Source of the DNA: Candidatus Gastranaerophilales bacterium
Lineage (GTDB): Bacteria > Cyanobacteriota > Vampirovibrionia > Gastranaerophilales > Gastranaerophilaceae
Length of the DNA: 46,265 nt
Direction of reading: 5' to 3'
Assembly: GCA_944323875.1 (NCBI GenBank)
Contig: CALUUH010000014.1
Span: forward strand, 1-46,265
The translations under genes and the position numbers were made by a program. Positions 9,982 to 17,528 of this stretch are shown here, in pieces. The number at the start of each line of letters is the position of its first letter. Position 1 is the first letter of the stretch. The notes under the pieces were generated by a model. The model was given only the letters and a program-made list of their open reading frames with translations, had not been told where the DNA came from and searched no databases.

Positions 9982-11271
9982 TTAGCTCCCGAGACAGATT
10001 GCACGCTCGCTGTCGCCGTCCTTGCCGGTCTTGCCGCGCCAGCCGAGGTCGCTGCCGTTCGTGTCGTCAACGGTGAAGTTTCGATCGTGCGCGTAACTCG
10101 CATTGTATTCTGTACTGGACCAGTAGTAGTTGCCACTAAGACTGATTGGAGGATTTTTGCTGTATTCGTCCTTTATTTTGAGGGGGCCTCTGTCCTCGTT
10201 TTCGCCTATCGTTACTTTGTTGCCTTCTGTATCTACGTATAATTCGCTGGCTAATTGCGCAAGTTGGGCTCTCGTTGGTAAGCTCATTCCCATGTCTGAG
10301 CACGCTTTTTTCGCGCCTGCCCAATAGTTGGTATCGCAATAGTTGTTGTCTGTTCCATGTTCATCCCAGGTCGTATCGCTGCAGGTGTCTATTGCCGTTG
10401 GGTAAAAAGATGTTGACCAGCACATGTCACCTATAGGATTGTCACATGTTGAAAGAGCTATTTGACCTTCAAGTGCTATGTCATCTCCGACTTTATTAGG
10501 GCCTTTCTTTCCGTTTACGTCCACCATGTATGCTAAGCAGGATACCTGACTCCCTGTATCTTCAATCGGATCAGTATAAGCGCAATTCGGATTATATGCA
10601 AATATTGCTGTTGTACCGTCGGCAACAACAAAACTCATTGTATTTGTGCCCCAGTCGTTGCCTAAATTCTCTGCTGATGTCAATTCAGAAGTTTGGATAT
10701 CCTCGGGTTCAGACTCGCTTCCAGTTCTCACTATTTTAGGAGCGTAACACTTGTTGATGTCAGTGCTGTCACAGGTCTTTATGACTTTCATGTAGTTTTT
10801 GAAAGTGTTCATAAAATCTTCAGTGGTTTCATGCCCTGTCATGACACCATCAAGGTTCATTCTGCGAACTGTCTCTGTTAGTTTCTTTTCCCAGAGGTCT
10901 TTAGCCGTAGACCATGCCTTCTCGTTATGATTTTGAATGAGCCCCGGAAGTGTCAGGGCGGCTACTATTCCGATTACTGCGAGGGTGATTAGGACTTCGG
11001 CAAGGGTAAAGGCGGCCGCTTTCGAGGTGATTAAGTGACTAAGTGATTGAGTGATTAGCGGATTTGCGGACGGACGGAACGAAGTGAGTCCGGATAGCGA
11101 ACGGAACGAGCCGGCCGGAGCAACGCTCCTCAGGCGAGTCTCCGTGAGCGTGGAGCAAATCCAAGACAAGAATTTACATTTTTTAGGCTCTGCGGCTTCG
11201 TGACTGGTGGCAGCATTGCTCGTCACATTACTCACTACACTCACTTTACTTACTTTACTCTCTTTTTTCAT
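9982..11271 (-). CDS. Type IV pilin-like protein P1 with long leader and lectin-like C-terminus
   Basis: The 429-residue protein has the class III/IV prepilin signature AAAFTLAEVLITLAVIGI, with Phe88 at +1 and Glu at +5 of the expected cleavage site, then a hydrophobic helix. A leader of 87 residues precedes it, far longer than the usual 5-25. The ATG at 11271 was chosen because AAAGGAG lies 5 bases upstream; there is no alternative start near the prepilin motif. The leader is encoded by repeats (VSK VSV VSN units of 9 bp). The body contains paired cysteines and LPTRAQLAQLAS, and the tail has YYWSSTEYNASYA, a C-type-lectin/FGE or DUF1566-like ending. The last 35 codons use NNC heavily. The likely role is a surface pseudopilin or adhesin, which is inferred. 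It is a paralogue of P2. Confidence 0.85.
   Translation of the reverse strand: MKKESKVSKVSVVSNVTSNAATSHEAAEPKKCKFLSWICSTLTETRLRSVAPAGSFRSLSGLTSFRPSANPLITQSLSHLITSKAAAFTLAEVLITLAVIGIVAALTLPGLIQNHNEKAWSTAKDLWEKKLTETVRRMNLDGVMTGHETTEDFMNTFKNYMKVIKTCDSTDINKCYAPKIVRTGSESEPEDIQTSELTSAENLGNDWGTNTMSFVVADGTTAIFAYNPNCAYTDPIEDTGSQVSCLAYMVDVNGKKGPNKVGDDIALEGQIALSTCDNPIGDMCWSTSFYPTAIDTCSDTTWDEHGTDNNYCDTNYWAGAKKACSDMGMSLPTRAQLAQLASELYVDTEGNKVTIGENEDRGPLKIKDEYSKNPPISLSGNYYWSSTEYNASYAHDRNFTVDDTNGSDLGWRGKTGKDGDSERAICLGS
9985..10089 (-). other. Candidate hypervariable region at the 3' end of P1
   Basis: Of the 35 codons after SYA, 23 end in C (GAC, GGC, AGC, ACC, CTC, CGC and others), whereas codons upstream in the gene mostly end in A or T. 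The encoded residues (D, G, S, T, N, R, L, H) are what adenine-directed mutation of AAC codons would produce. The aligned tail of P2 differs at most positions, while the flanking YYWSS and the late Cys are kept. This fits a diversity-generating retroelement variable region. No template or reverse transcriptase was recognised in the window. Confidence 0.5.
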
Positions 11272-11349
11272 ATATCTCCTTTCTATGACTTGTGATGTCA
11301 TTATTACTTATTTATATGCCCATAAATGCATATTTAATGACATAATATT

Positions 11350-11389
11350 ACATTTATTTAATATTAAATGTCAAATATGGCATTATAAT
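11350..11389 (+). promoter_or_regulatory. Palindromic operator and -10 box before the XRE regulator
   Basis: ACATTTA...TAAATGT forms a 7-bp inverted repeat spanning 11350-11371. TATAAT lies at 11384-11389, 40 bases before the regulator's start, so the palindrome covers the -35 position. It sits in the divergent spacer between P1 and the XRE-type gene. Autoregulation, possibly with control of P1, is a reasonable inference. Confidence 0.45.
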
Positions 11390-11428
11390 AATCCTCTAAA
11401 TTATGTACACTTTAATTTGGAGGGCGTT

Positions 11429-11743
11429 ATGTCTACAAAACAGTTGTTAGGAGCAAAGATAAGATATTTACGTAAATCGAAAAAAATTGCGCAGGAAAAA
11501 CTGTCAGAAATGGCAGATATCAGCCCCCGTCAAATGGTCAGGATAGAAATGGGGCAGTCTTTCCCGACTATTGAAAATTTAGAAAAAATAGCTGCTGCAT
11601 TGGATGTGCCTATTCAGTCTTTATTTGAGAATGATTATTACGACAGTACAGAAATTTTGAAGAAAAAACTCCACGAAAAAATAGATATTCTTGACGAAAA
11701 AAATACACGTTTTCTCTATCTTGTTGCATCCAATTTGGATTAA
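11429..11743 (+). CDS. XRE-family helix-turn-helix transcriptional regulator
   Basis: The 104-residue protein starts MSTKQLLGAKIRYLRKSKKI and continues with an HTH_3 (Cro/CI) fold in residues 5-60: QEKLSEMADISPRQMVRIE is the helix-turn-helix and SFPTIENLEKIAAALDV the closing helices. The C-terminal 40 residues are charged and probably helical, suited to dimerisation. The ATG at 11429 follows GGAGGG by 5 bases; the longer open frame upstream is not supported. It is divergent from the pilin-like gene P1, with a palindrome between them, so local control of P1 is plausible but unproven. Confidence 0.88.
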   Translation: MSTKQLLGAKIRYLRKSKKIAQEKLSEMADISPRQMVRIEMGQSFPTIENLEKIAAALDVPIQSLFENDYYDSTEILKKKLHEKIDILDEKNTRFLYLVASNLD

Positions 11744-11889
11744 ATTTGTTAATTATTCTGTTTTTGTGCCGTAGAAACATTTATTTCTCTATTAAAATTT
11801 AAATGTTTATTTCTATATTATGTGTCTGATTTTGTGAAAGTTTTTTGAATGTTCGGCCGATATTTCTTATGTAAGGAAAAGAGGTTTTT

Positions 11890-12054
11890 ATGGCTAGAAT
11901 TATTGAGGGTGAAAGAAGGATTATAAAGATGTCTGTTGATGATATTCTTAGTATTGTGCGGGAATACCAGACTGTTACACGAAACTCCTGCTGTTATGAA
12001 CATACACGCGAGTTGCTGGCAAAAGCAGATTTTTATGTTCCCGAAGAAATATAG
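11890..12054 (+). CDS. Small uncharacterised 54-residue protein
   Basis: The frame starts MARIIEGERRIIKMSVDDIL and ends KADFYVPEEI. It is preceded by AGAGG with good spacing, which supports translation. It is charged and soluble, with two adjacent cysteines (NSCCYEH) in the middle and no membrane segment. It lies between the XRE regulator and the thioredoxin gene, in the same direction. I do not recognise the family. The 146 bp before it hold no other clear feature. Confidence 0.55.
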   Translation: MARIIEGERRIIKMSVDDILSIVREYQTVTRNSCCYEHTRELLAKADFYVPEEI

Positions 12055-12104
12055 CCCGTTTTATATAGCATAGTCGGTATTAATAAAAAATTCTGTTTTT
12101 CTTA

Positions 12105-12113
12105 TGGTATTAT
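12105..12113 (+). promoter_or_regulatory. Extended -10 promoter for the thioredoxin-ccdA pair
   Basis: TGGTATTAT matches an extended -10 element (TGn plus TATTAT). It lies 23 bases before the thioredoxin-like start codon. No convincing -35 is seen, which is usual for extended -10 promoters. Confidence 0.4.
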
Positions 12114-12136
12114 ATGTAAGAAAAGGAGAGTTTTTT

Positions 12137-12523
12137 ATGAAGAAAAACATTTTAATCATTTCATTAATTTTTATCATCCCGATTGTCGCTTATTTTGTGC
12201 TGACTAATTCAAGTAAGACTGTGGCAACAACTGAGGAAGCAGGCAAACCACAGGTTATAAAATTTACATCTACGATGTGTCTTGACTGCCAGACTATGAA
12301 TGAATTGTTTAAAGAGATTTGGCCGAATTATCAGGATAAAATTGTACTTACTGAAATTCAGGTTCAAAACCGTGATCAGCTTGCTGATGAACAGATTAAA
12401 AAATATAATGTAACGCTTGTTCCGACCATAATTATGCTTAATTCAAACGGCGAACAGGCAAAACGTGTAGAAGGCGCTATTCCTAAAGAGGAATTGGAAA
12501 AATATTTGCAGGAGCTTAAATAA
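12137..12523 (+). CDS. Membrane-anchored thioredoxin-like protein
   Basis: The 128-residue protein has an N-terminal signal anchor (residues 4-23). A thioredoxin fold follows, with the redox pair C48-L-D-C51 at the start of its first helix and a cis-proline segment LVPTIIML. The anchor places the redox site on the periplasmic side. The start at 12137 has AAAAGGAGAG 6 bases upstream. Its stop overlaps the ATG of the CcdA-like gene (TAATG), so the two are translationally coupled. The likely role is to pass electrons received through CcdA to extracytoplasmic disulphides. The CLDC motif is unusual; CPYC, CGPC and CPPC are common. Confidence 0.85.
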   Translation: MKKNILIISLIFIIPIVAYFVLTNSSKTVATTEEAGKPQVIKFTSTMCLDCQTMNELFKEIWPNYQDKIVLTEIQVQNRDQLADEQIKKYNVTLVPTIIMLNSNGEQAKRVEGAIPKEELEKYLQELK

Positions 12524-13227
12524 TGGAGAATTACGCAGGCTTGTTTACCCAGCAGGGTAGTTTAGCTTTACTTTTTGCACTTTCGTTTTTAGGCGGACTT
12601 ATTGCCTCAATTTCACCGTGCTCACTTGCTATGCTTCCGATTATTGTCGGATATGTGGGCGGGTATTCTGAGGCAAAGCCCTTAAAAACACTTGTGCAGA
12701 TGATATTTTTTGTTTTCGGTACTTCAATTGTTTTTAGTGCAATAGGGATTATTTGCGCGATAACGGGTAAGGTTTTTATCTCTTTTGCGGGCGGATATTT
12801 CGGAATTGTGCTTGCCGCGATTATGCTGATTATGGGGCTTAAACTCGTTGGCTTTTTAGACTTTGAACTACCTGTTATTGTCAAAGAAATGCCAAAAAGT
12901 GAGGCGCATAATACGTATCTTTATCCGATTTTGCTGGGGGCTGTGTTTGCGCTTGCTGGAACTCCTTGTTCTACACCTATTCTTGCAGGTATCATGGCGT
13001 TTGCGTCTCTGTCTGCGAATATTATTAATGCAATTTTAATGCTGTTTTTGTTTTCACTCGGTCAGGGACTTATACTTGTTCTGGCCGGATTTATAACTTC
13101 TCATATAAAGAATATGAAAAACTTTTATAAAATCTCAGATATCCTGCTGAAACTCAGCGGAGTTCTTTTGATGTTGGCCGCAATATTTATTTTTTATAAG
13201 ATTTTTGCTCCACTGGTTGTAAAATAG
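12523..13227 (+). CDS. ccdA: CcdA/DsbD-type thiol electron transporter
   Basis: The 234-residue protein has six predicted membrane segments. The two family cysteines lie in proline motifs: SPCS (C33) in the first segment and GTPCSTP (C149) in the fourth. These carry electrons from cytoplasmic thioredoxin across the membrane. It overlaps the upstream thioredoxin-like gene by one base and very likely reduces it. Such pairs serve cytochrome c maturation or general periplasmic thiol reduction. No cytochrome genes are seen nearby, so the final target is open. Confidence 0.9.
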   Translation: MENYAGLFTQQGSLALLFALSFLGGLIASISPCSLAMLPIIVGYVGGYSEAKPLKTLVQMIFFVFGTSIVFSAIGIICAITGKVFISFAGGYFGIVLAAIMLIMGLKLVGFLDFELPVIVKEMPKSEAHNTYLYPILLGAVFALAGTPCSTPILAGIMAFASLSANIINAILMLFLFSLGQGLILVLAGFITSHIKNMKNFYKISDILLKLSGVLLMLAAIFIFYKIFAPLVVK

Positions 13228-13245
13228 TTAAATATAGTGTAAAAT
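13217..13245 (+). promoter_or_regulatory. Probable promoter of the ribH-murQ-gpsA operon
   Basis: TTGTAA (13217-13222) and TAAAAT (13240-13245) are separated by 17 bp. The -35 overlaps the end of the ccdA-like gene. The ribH start follows 66 bases after the -10 box. Confidence 0.5.
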
Positions 13246-13310
13246 TAATATATGAAAATAATATGTTAAATCTCAAGCAGCACACAGGGTAGACTAAGGA
13301 GAAGTATCGA

Positions 13311-13769
13311 ATGAAAATATATGAAGGTCAATTGGTTACAAATAATGAGAAGTTTTGTATAATTCTGTCAAGATTTAATGATTTTATCGGCTCAAAATTG
13401 CTTGACGGTGCCGTTGATGAGTTGAAACGCCATGGTGTTGCAGAAGATAACATAGAAATAGTAAGAGTTCCGGGGGCGTTTGAGATACCTCTTGCTGCTT
13501 TAAAATTTGCAAAGACAGGAAAATATAACGCGATTATTACACTCGGGGCAATTATACGCGGGGCTACATCACATTACGATTATGTTGGGGCTGAACTTTC
13601 TAAAGGTATTGCAAATGTAAGCTTGCAGACAGAAATTCCTGTAATTTTCGGTGTTTTGACAACAGAAAATATAGAACAGGCAATAGAACGTGCAGGTACA
13701 AAGGCCGGAAATAAAGGTTCTGAAGCCGCTAAAACAGCTATTGAAATGGCTAATTTAATGAAATTATAG
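13311..13769 (+). CDS. ribH: 6,7-dimethyl-8-ribityllumazine synthase
   Basis: The 152-residue protein is full length for lumazine synthase, which condenses 5-amino-6-ribitylaminouracil with dihydroxybutanone phosphate in riboflavin synthesis. Visible family motifs are [12 protein letters not shown] near residue 50, the [15 protein letters not shown] substrate loop with the catalytic histidine, and [23 protein letters not shown] precedes the ATG. It is the first gene of a run with murQ, gpsA and a PSP1-domain gene. No other rib gene is nearby. Confidence 0.97.
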   Translation: MKIYEGQLVTNNEKFCIILSRFNDFIGSKLLDGAVDELKRHGVAEDNIEIVRVPGAFEIPLAALKFAKTGKYNAIITLGAIIRGATSHYDYVGAELSKGIANVSLQTEIPVIFGVLTTENIEQAIERAGTKAGNKGSEAAKTAIEMANLMKL

Positions 13770-13805
13770 TGTTAGTGTTTATTATAAAAATTAAGGGGTG
13801 CAGTT

Positions 13806-14699
13806 ATGAGTGACATTATTACGGAAAGCAGAAACGAAAACACGAAAGATATAGACATTCTTTCGACGATTGAAATGGTTCGCAAAATGAATGAGGAGGA
13901 CAAACTTGTCGCTCTTGCTGTAGAGGAAGAACTGGACAATATTGCGGCTGCTGTTGATTTAATTGCAAAACAGTTTTTGAAAGGCGGCAGATTGTTTTAT
14001 TTCGGGGCAGGCACATCAGGCCGATTAGGTATACTTGATGCCTCAGAATGCCCGCCAACCTTTAGCGTTTCTGATGATATGGTTCAGGGGATTATCTGCG
14101 GCGGCGACAGAGCACTAAGAAAATCGGTTGAAGGTGCTGAAGATGATTTTGATCTGGGACGTAAAGATGCAGAAGTGCTTACCGATAATGATATTGCTGT
14201 TGTAATATCAGCGAGCGGAAATCCTAAATATCTTCTCGGAGTTCTTTCAAAAGCTGATGAGATAGGTACAAAGACAATTGCTGTTACCTGCAACCCGAAA
14301 GGCAGAATTTATGATGAGGCAGGACTTGTTATTTGTGCGGAAGTAGGACCGGAAGTTATAGCAGGGTCATCACGCCTTAAGGCCGGTACTGCACAAAAAA
14401 TGATTTTGAACATGCTTACAACCGGTGCGATGATAAAGATAGGTAAAACTTACGAAAACTTTATGATAGACTTGCAGCCTGTGAATGAAAAATTAAAAGA
14501 CCGCGCAATAAGAATTGTGGCTCAGATTGCAGATGTTTCGCACAGTGATGCACTTGCCACTCTGTTGAGAACCAACTGGGAAATTAAAACAGCTATAGTT
14601 TCTCTTGTTATGGGTTACGATACCGAAAAGGCAAGAGAAGAACTGAAAAAACACAGAGGCGTATTGCGCAAACTGCTTAATCAGAAAGTAGAAGCTTAG
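13806..14699 (+). CDS. murQ: N-acetylmuramic acid 6-phosphate etherase
   Basis: The 297-residue protein carries the SIS sugar-phosphate fold and the MurQ signatures GAGTSGRLGILDASECPPTF (residues about 58-77) and ISASGNPKYLLGVL. It cleaves the lactyl ether of MurNAc-6-phosphate to give GlcNAc-6-phosphate during peptidoglycan recycling. Length and motifs are complete. AAGGGGTG lies before the ATG. It fits a diderm that recycles its wall; no AnmK or MurP homologue is in view. Confidence 0.96.
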   Translation: MSDIITESRNENTKDIDILSTIEMVRKMNEEDKLVALAVEEELDNIAAAVDLIAKQFLKGGRLFYFGAGTSGRLGILDASECPPTFSVSDDMVQGIICGGDRALRKSVEGAEDDFDLGRKDAEVLTDNDIAVVISASGNPKYLLGVLSKADEIGTKTIAVTCNPKGRIYDEAGLVICAEVGPEVIAGSSRLKAGTAQKMILNMLTTGAMIKIGKTYENFMIDLQPVNEKLKDRAIRIVAQIADVSHSDALATLLRTNWEIKTAIVSLVMGYDTEKAREELKKHRGVLRKLLNQKVEA

Positions 14700-14722
14700 A
14701 CAAATACAAGGGAGGGCAGAGT

Positions 14723-15724
14723 ATGAAACTTACAGTAATAGGTGCCGGATGCTGGGGATTGACACTTGCATGGCTTTTGACCGATAACTTTGATGAAGTT
14801 ACGGTGTGGGGACGTGTACAGGATTTGTCTGACGACCTTGTTAAAAACAAACATTGTACAAAACCTTTAGAAGTACAGCTTGCTGATAAGGTAGAGGTTA
14901 CGAGTGACTTGTCAGCAGCAATTGCGGATGCTGATATTATCTTGAATGTAGTTGCTACATCGGGTACGCGTGATGTGTGCGAGAATTTGAAAAATGCCGG
15001 TATTAAATCTGAACAGATACTTGTAAATGCATCAAAAGGTATTGAATTGCCTTCTTTGATGAGAATGTCAGAAGTTATAAAAGATGTATTGCCGGAACAA
15101 AAGCTTGCAGTTCTTTCAGGCCCGACACTTGCAAAGGAAGTATTAGCCGGTAAACCGACGGCGGCCTGTGTGGCGTCTGAGGACATGGCCGTCGCGGAAT
15201 TTGTGCAAAAAGCCTGCAATGTACCTAATCGTTTCAGACTTTATACAAACAGCGATGTTATAGGTGTAGAACTCGGCGGCAGTTTAAAAAACGTAATTGC
15301 AATCGCCTCAGGTTTTGCGCATACAATGGAACTCGGTGATAATTGTGCTGGAACACTTTTAACACGCGGTATGGCGGAAATTGTAAGGGTAAGTATTCAT
15401 CTTGGTGCAAATCCGTCAACACTTTACGGACTTTCCGGCATGGGGGATTTGATAGCTACCTGCTCAAGCCCTATGTCCAGAAACTATACGGTAGGCTCAA
15501 TGCTTGCTAAAGGTAAAAAAATAAATGACATACTGGCTGAACTAGGCTCTGTTGCCGAGGGGGTTAAGACATCAAAAGCTATTTGCGAACTGGCAAAAAA
15601 ATTAGGTCTTGAAGTGCCGGTGTCAAATGCTATATATGAAGCTGTTTATACGGATATTACCCCGCAAGAATTGCTCAGCAAGCTTATGAACAGAAAATTG
15701 AAAGAGGAAGAAAGATATATATAA
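14723..15724 (+). CDS. gpsA: Glycerol-3-phosphate dehydrogenase [NAD(P)+]
   Basis: The 333-residue protein makes sn-glycerol-3-phosphate for phospholipid synthesis. Its N-terminal Rossmann motif is VIGAGCWGLTLAWLL. The family motifs LSGPTLAKEV, GVELGGSLKNVIAIASGF (with the catalytic lysine) and YGLSGMGDLIATC are present. It starts after a GGGAGGG site and its stop overlaps the next start codon by one base (TAATG), which indicates coupling to the PSP1-domain gene. Confidence 0.96.
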   Translation: MKLTVIGAGCWGLTLAWLLTDNFDEVTVWGRVQDLSDDLVKNKHCTKPLEVQLADKVEVTSDLSAAIADADIILNVVATSGTRDVCENLKNAGIKSEQILVNASKGIELPSLMRMSEVIKDVLPEQKLAVLSGPTLAKEVLAGKPTAACVASEDMAVAEFVQKACNVPNRFRLYTNSDVIGVELGGSLKNVIAIASGFAHTMELGDNCAGTLLTRGMAEIVRVSIHLGANPSTLYGLSGMGDLIATCSSPMSRNYTVGSMLAKGKKINDILAELGSVAEGVKTSKAICELAKKLGLEVPVSNAIYEAVYTDITPQELLSKLMNRKLKEEERYI

Positions 15725-16647
15725 TGAAATTTGCTGTAAAGTATTTGAAAAACATGATTTACCCGCTTAATGTGCCGGAGAGCATACACCTGACTGACGG
15801 ACAAATGGTTCTTGTCAGAACAGAAAAAGGTGAAGAAGCACTAAAGGCATTTCTTGTAAACTCGGAAGTCGTAAAAGCCTGGGAAAAAAGTGCAACAAAA
15901 CCTGATGCTTTAACGGTTATCAGAACTTTATCACAGCGGGATTTGCAAACTCTTGATGATATAAGAAAAGAGGAAGTAACATCGTTTTTCAAATGTCAGG
16001 CTTTGATAAAACAGCACAAATTAGTTATGAATCTTGTTCAATGCCGGATTACTTTTGACAGACGCAAAATCACATTTTATTATACGGCTCCTGAAAGGGT
16101 TGATTTTAGAGCACTGTTAAAAGACTTAACACAGGTATTTACCCGCGTAAGAATTGATTTGCGCCATATCGGAGTGCGTGATGAAACCTCTATCATTGAC
16201 GGAACAGGATTATGCGGCCGTCCGTTTTGCTGCTCATCTTTCTTGAGGAAATTTGCGCAGATAAATGTTAAACTTGCAAAAGATCAGGGAATGCCTATTG
16301 CACCGGGGAAAATTTCAGGTACATGCGGCAGACTGCTTTGCTGTTTGACTTATGAATATTCTAATTATATTGAAGCTGCTAAAGGTATGCCGCCTGTCGG
16401 TTCTTCTGTAATGACACCTGACGGGTTGGGGCGTGTTTGCTTTTTACAATTCCTCAACGGCACTGTTTCCGTTAAAATGGAAGACGGAAAAACCAGAGAA
16501 TATCATAAAAGCGATATTGAGATGGTTGATGCCTATGTTAATGTTGAGATAGATATCCCAACGACGCTAAGTTCTTATGCTGACGATTCAAATATTGATA
16601 TAAGACAGCTTGAGGACGACAGAAACAGTTCAACCGGAAATGTTTAA
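15724..16647 (+). CDS. PSP1-domain protein of the RicT/YaaT type
   Basis: The 307-residue protein has the PSP1 fold with its cysteine-rich signature: GTGLCGRPFCCSSFLRKF (about residues 158-175) and SGTCGRLLCCLTYEY. In Bacillus RicT these cysteines hold an iron-sulphur cluster shared with RicA/RicF, which act in RNase Y-dependent RNA maturation. Whether that role applies here is inference. A KOW-like segment (VGSSVMTPDGLGRV) follows the cysteines. It is translationally coupled to gpsA. Confidence 0.88.
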   Translation: MKFAVKYLKNMIYPLNVPESIHLTDGQMVLVRTEKGEEALKAFLVNSEVVKAWEKSATKPDALTVIRTLSQRDLQTLDDIRKEEVTSFFKCQALIKQHKLVMNLVQCRITFDRRKITFYYTAPERVDFRALLKDLTQVFTRVRIDLRHIGVRDETSIIDGTGLCGRPFCCSSFLRKFAQINVKLAKDQGMPIAPGKISGTCGRLLCCLTYEYSNYIEAAKGMPPVGSSVMTPDGLGRVCFLQFLNGTVSVKMEDGKTREYHKSDIEMVDAYVNVEIDIPTTLSSYADDSNIDIRQLEDDRNSSTGNV

Positions 16648-16837
16648 TGTTTGACATAAATCATGTCGCTGTCGGCATTAATATATTTTACAAGATATTT
16701 TGCGCAATCATCATGTTTGCCGTCAGCAGGCTGATAACTTACGGAAGATACAAATTCATGGTTTGCAATGTATCTTAGTTCTTCAAGCGTTATAATCTCT
16801 TTGTCGATAATCTCGTATAATTTTTTAGTTCATCCAT
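16644..16837 (-). pseudogene. Small conserved-looking ORF with a one-base frameshift
   Basis: From the ATG at 16837 the frame reads MDELKN and soon stops. If one A is added to the A6 run (T6 at 16821-16826 on the plus strand), it reads MDELKKLYEIIDKE and stays open for 64 residues, ending SDMIYVKH. The restored protein is charged and has no recognised domain. The reading is either a decayed gene, a sequencing error in a homopolymer, or slippage. No good ribosome binding site is visible. Its 3' end overlaps the PSP1-domain stop codon. Confidence 0.45.
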
Positions 16838-16890
16838 ATTGATATTTTAAAATAAAGTTTAAAATATTTTATCCTGTATATTTATGATTT

Positions 16891-17490
16891 TTATTTAATT
16901 TTCTTAAAAAATTCTTCTGAGATTAACTGTGAATATTTATCTTTTTCGTTGAGTGCAATGAGTAATCTTTTTTCACCGTTATTGTTATCAACAGCCGAGA
17001 TTATACCGGAAATTTCGCCAACCGGAAGCTTTTTGACTTTTGCATCAAACTTCACATAAGGCGCATTTGTTCCGTAAGAAAAAAGCGTACCGTGCTTTGT
17101 TACTTTCAGCTCATCAAAAGTTATTGATTGATATTTGATTTTTGATATGGCTTCTTTTAATTTTTCCTCAACATTATCGGATTGTAAATCTTCTTTTGTA
17201 AGAATTGTTTTGTCATTGGAATCTACAACAAATAATTTTTGACCTGAGGCCTTGTGCTCAGCGACAACTGCATTGTATCCCATTATACCGGCAGCACGTT
17301 CAATCTCAAATTCTTCACTGATTTGCGAAAAGTCTCCGACTTTTTTTGCTCTTTCAAGCATGACATCCTGCGGCGGGTTAAACCAGTAACCTATGTATTT
17401 AGAAACAAGCTCTTTCCCTCCAAGCGACATAAAACCTATGGCCGCCAGCGTAATTATTATTGCTCGTATAATATTTCTTAAACATCCCAT
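16891..17490 (-). CDS. Uncharacterised protein with N-terminal membrane anchor
   Basis: The 199-residue protein begins MGCLRNIIRAIIITLAAIGF, a signal anchor, followed by a soluble mixed alpha/beta region of about 170 residues that probably lies outside the cytoplasm. No cysteine motif, catalytic signature or known domain is recognised. It is divergent from mutS with only 38 bp between the two starts, so the promoters must overlap. The interval between its stop and the frameshifted ORF below it is AT-rich and empty. Confidence 0.7.
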   Translation of the reverse strand: MGCLRNIIRAIIITLAAIGFMSLGGKELVSKYIGYWFNPPQDVMLERAKKVGDFSQISEEFEIERAAGIMGYNAVVAEHKASGQKLFVVDSNDKTILTKEDLQSDNVEEKLKEAISKIKYQSITFDELKVTKHGTLFSYGTNAPYVKFDAKVKKLPVGEISGIISAVDNNNGEKRLLIALNEKDKYSQLISEEFFKKIK

Positions 17491-17528
17491 TTTATTTTTA
17501 CCTTTTTCATGATATATATATTATAACT

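Noticed and set aside
9952-10242. Plus-strand frame overlapping the P1 3' end
   Set aside because: It is antisense to the GC-rich P1 tail; the open frame follows from the NNC codon bias, not from coding.
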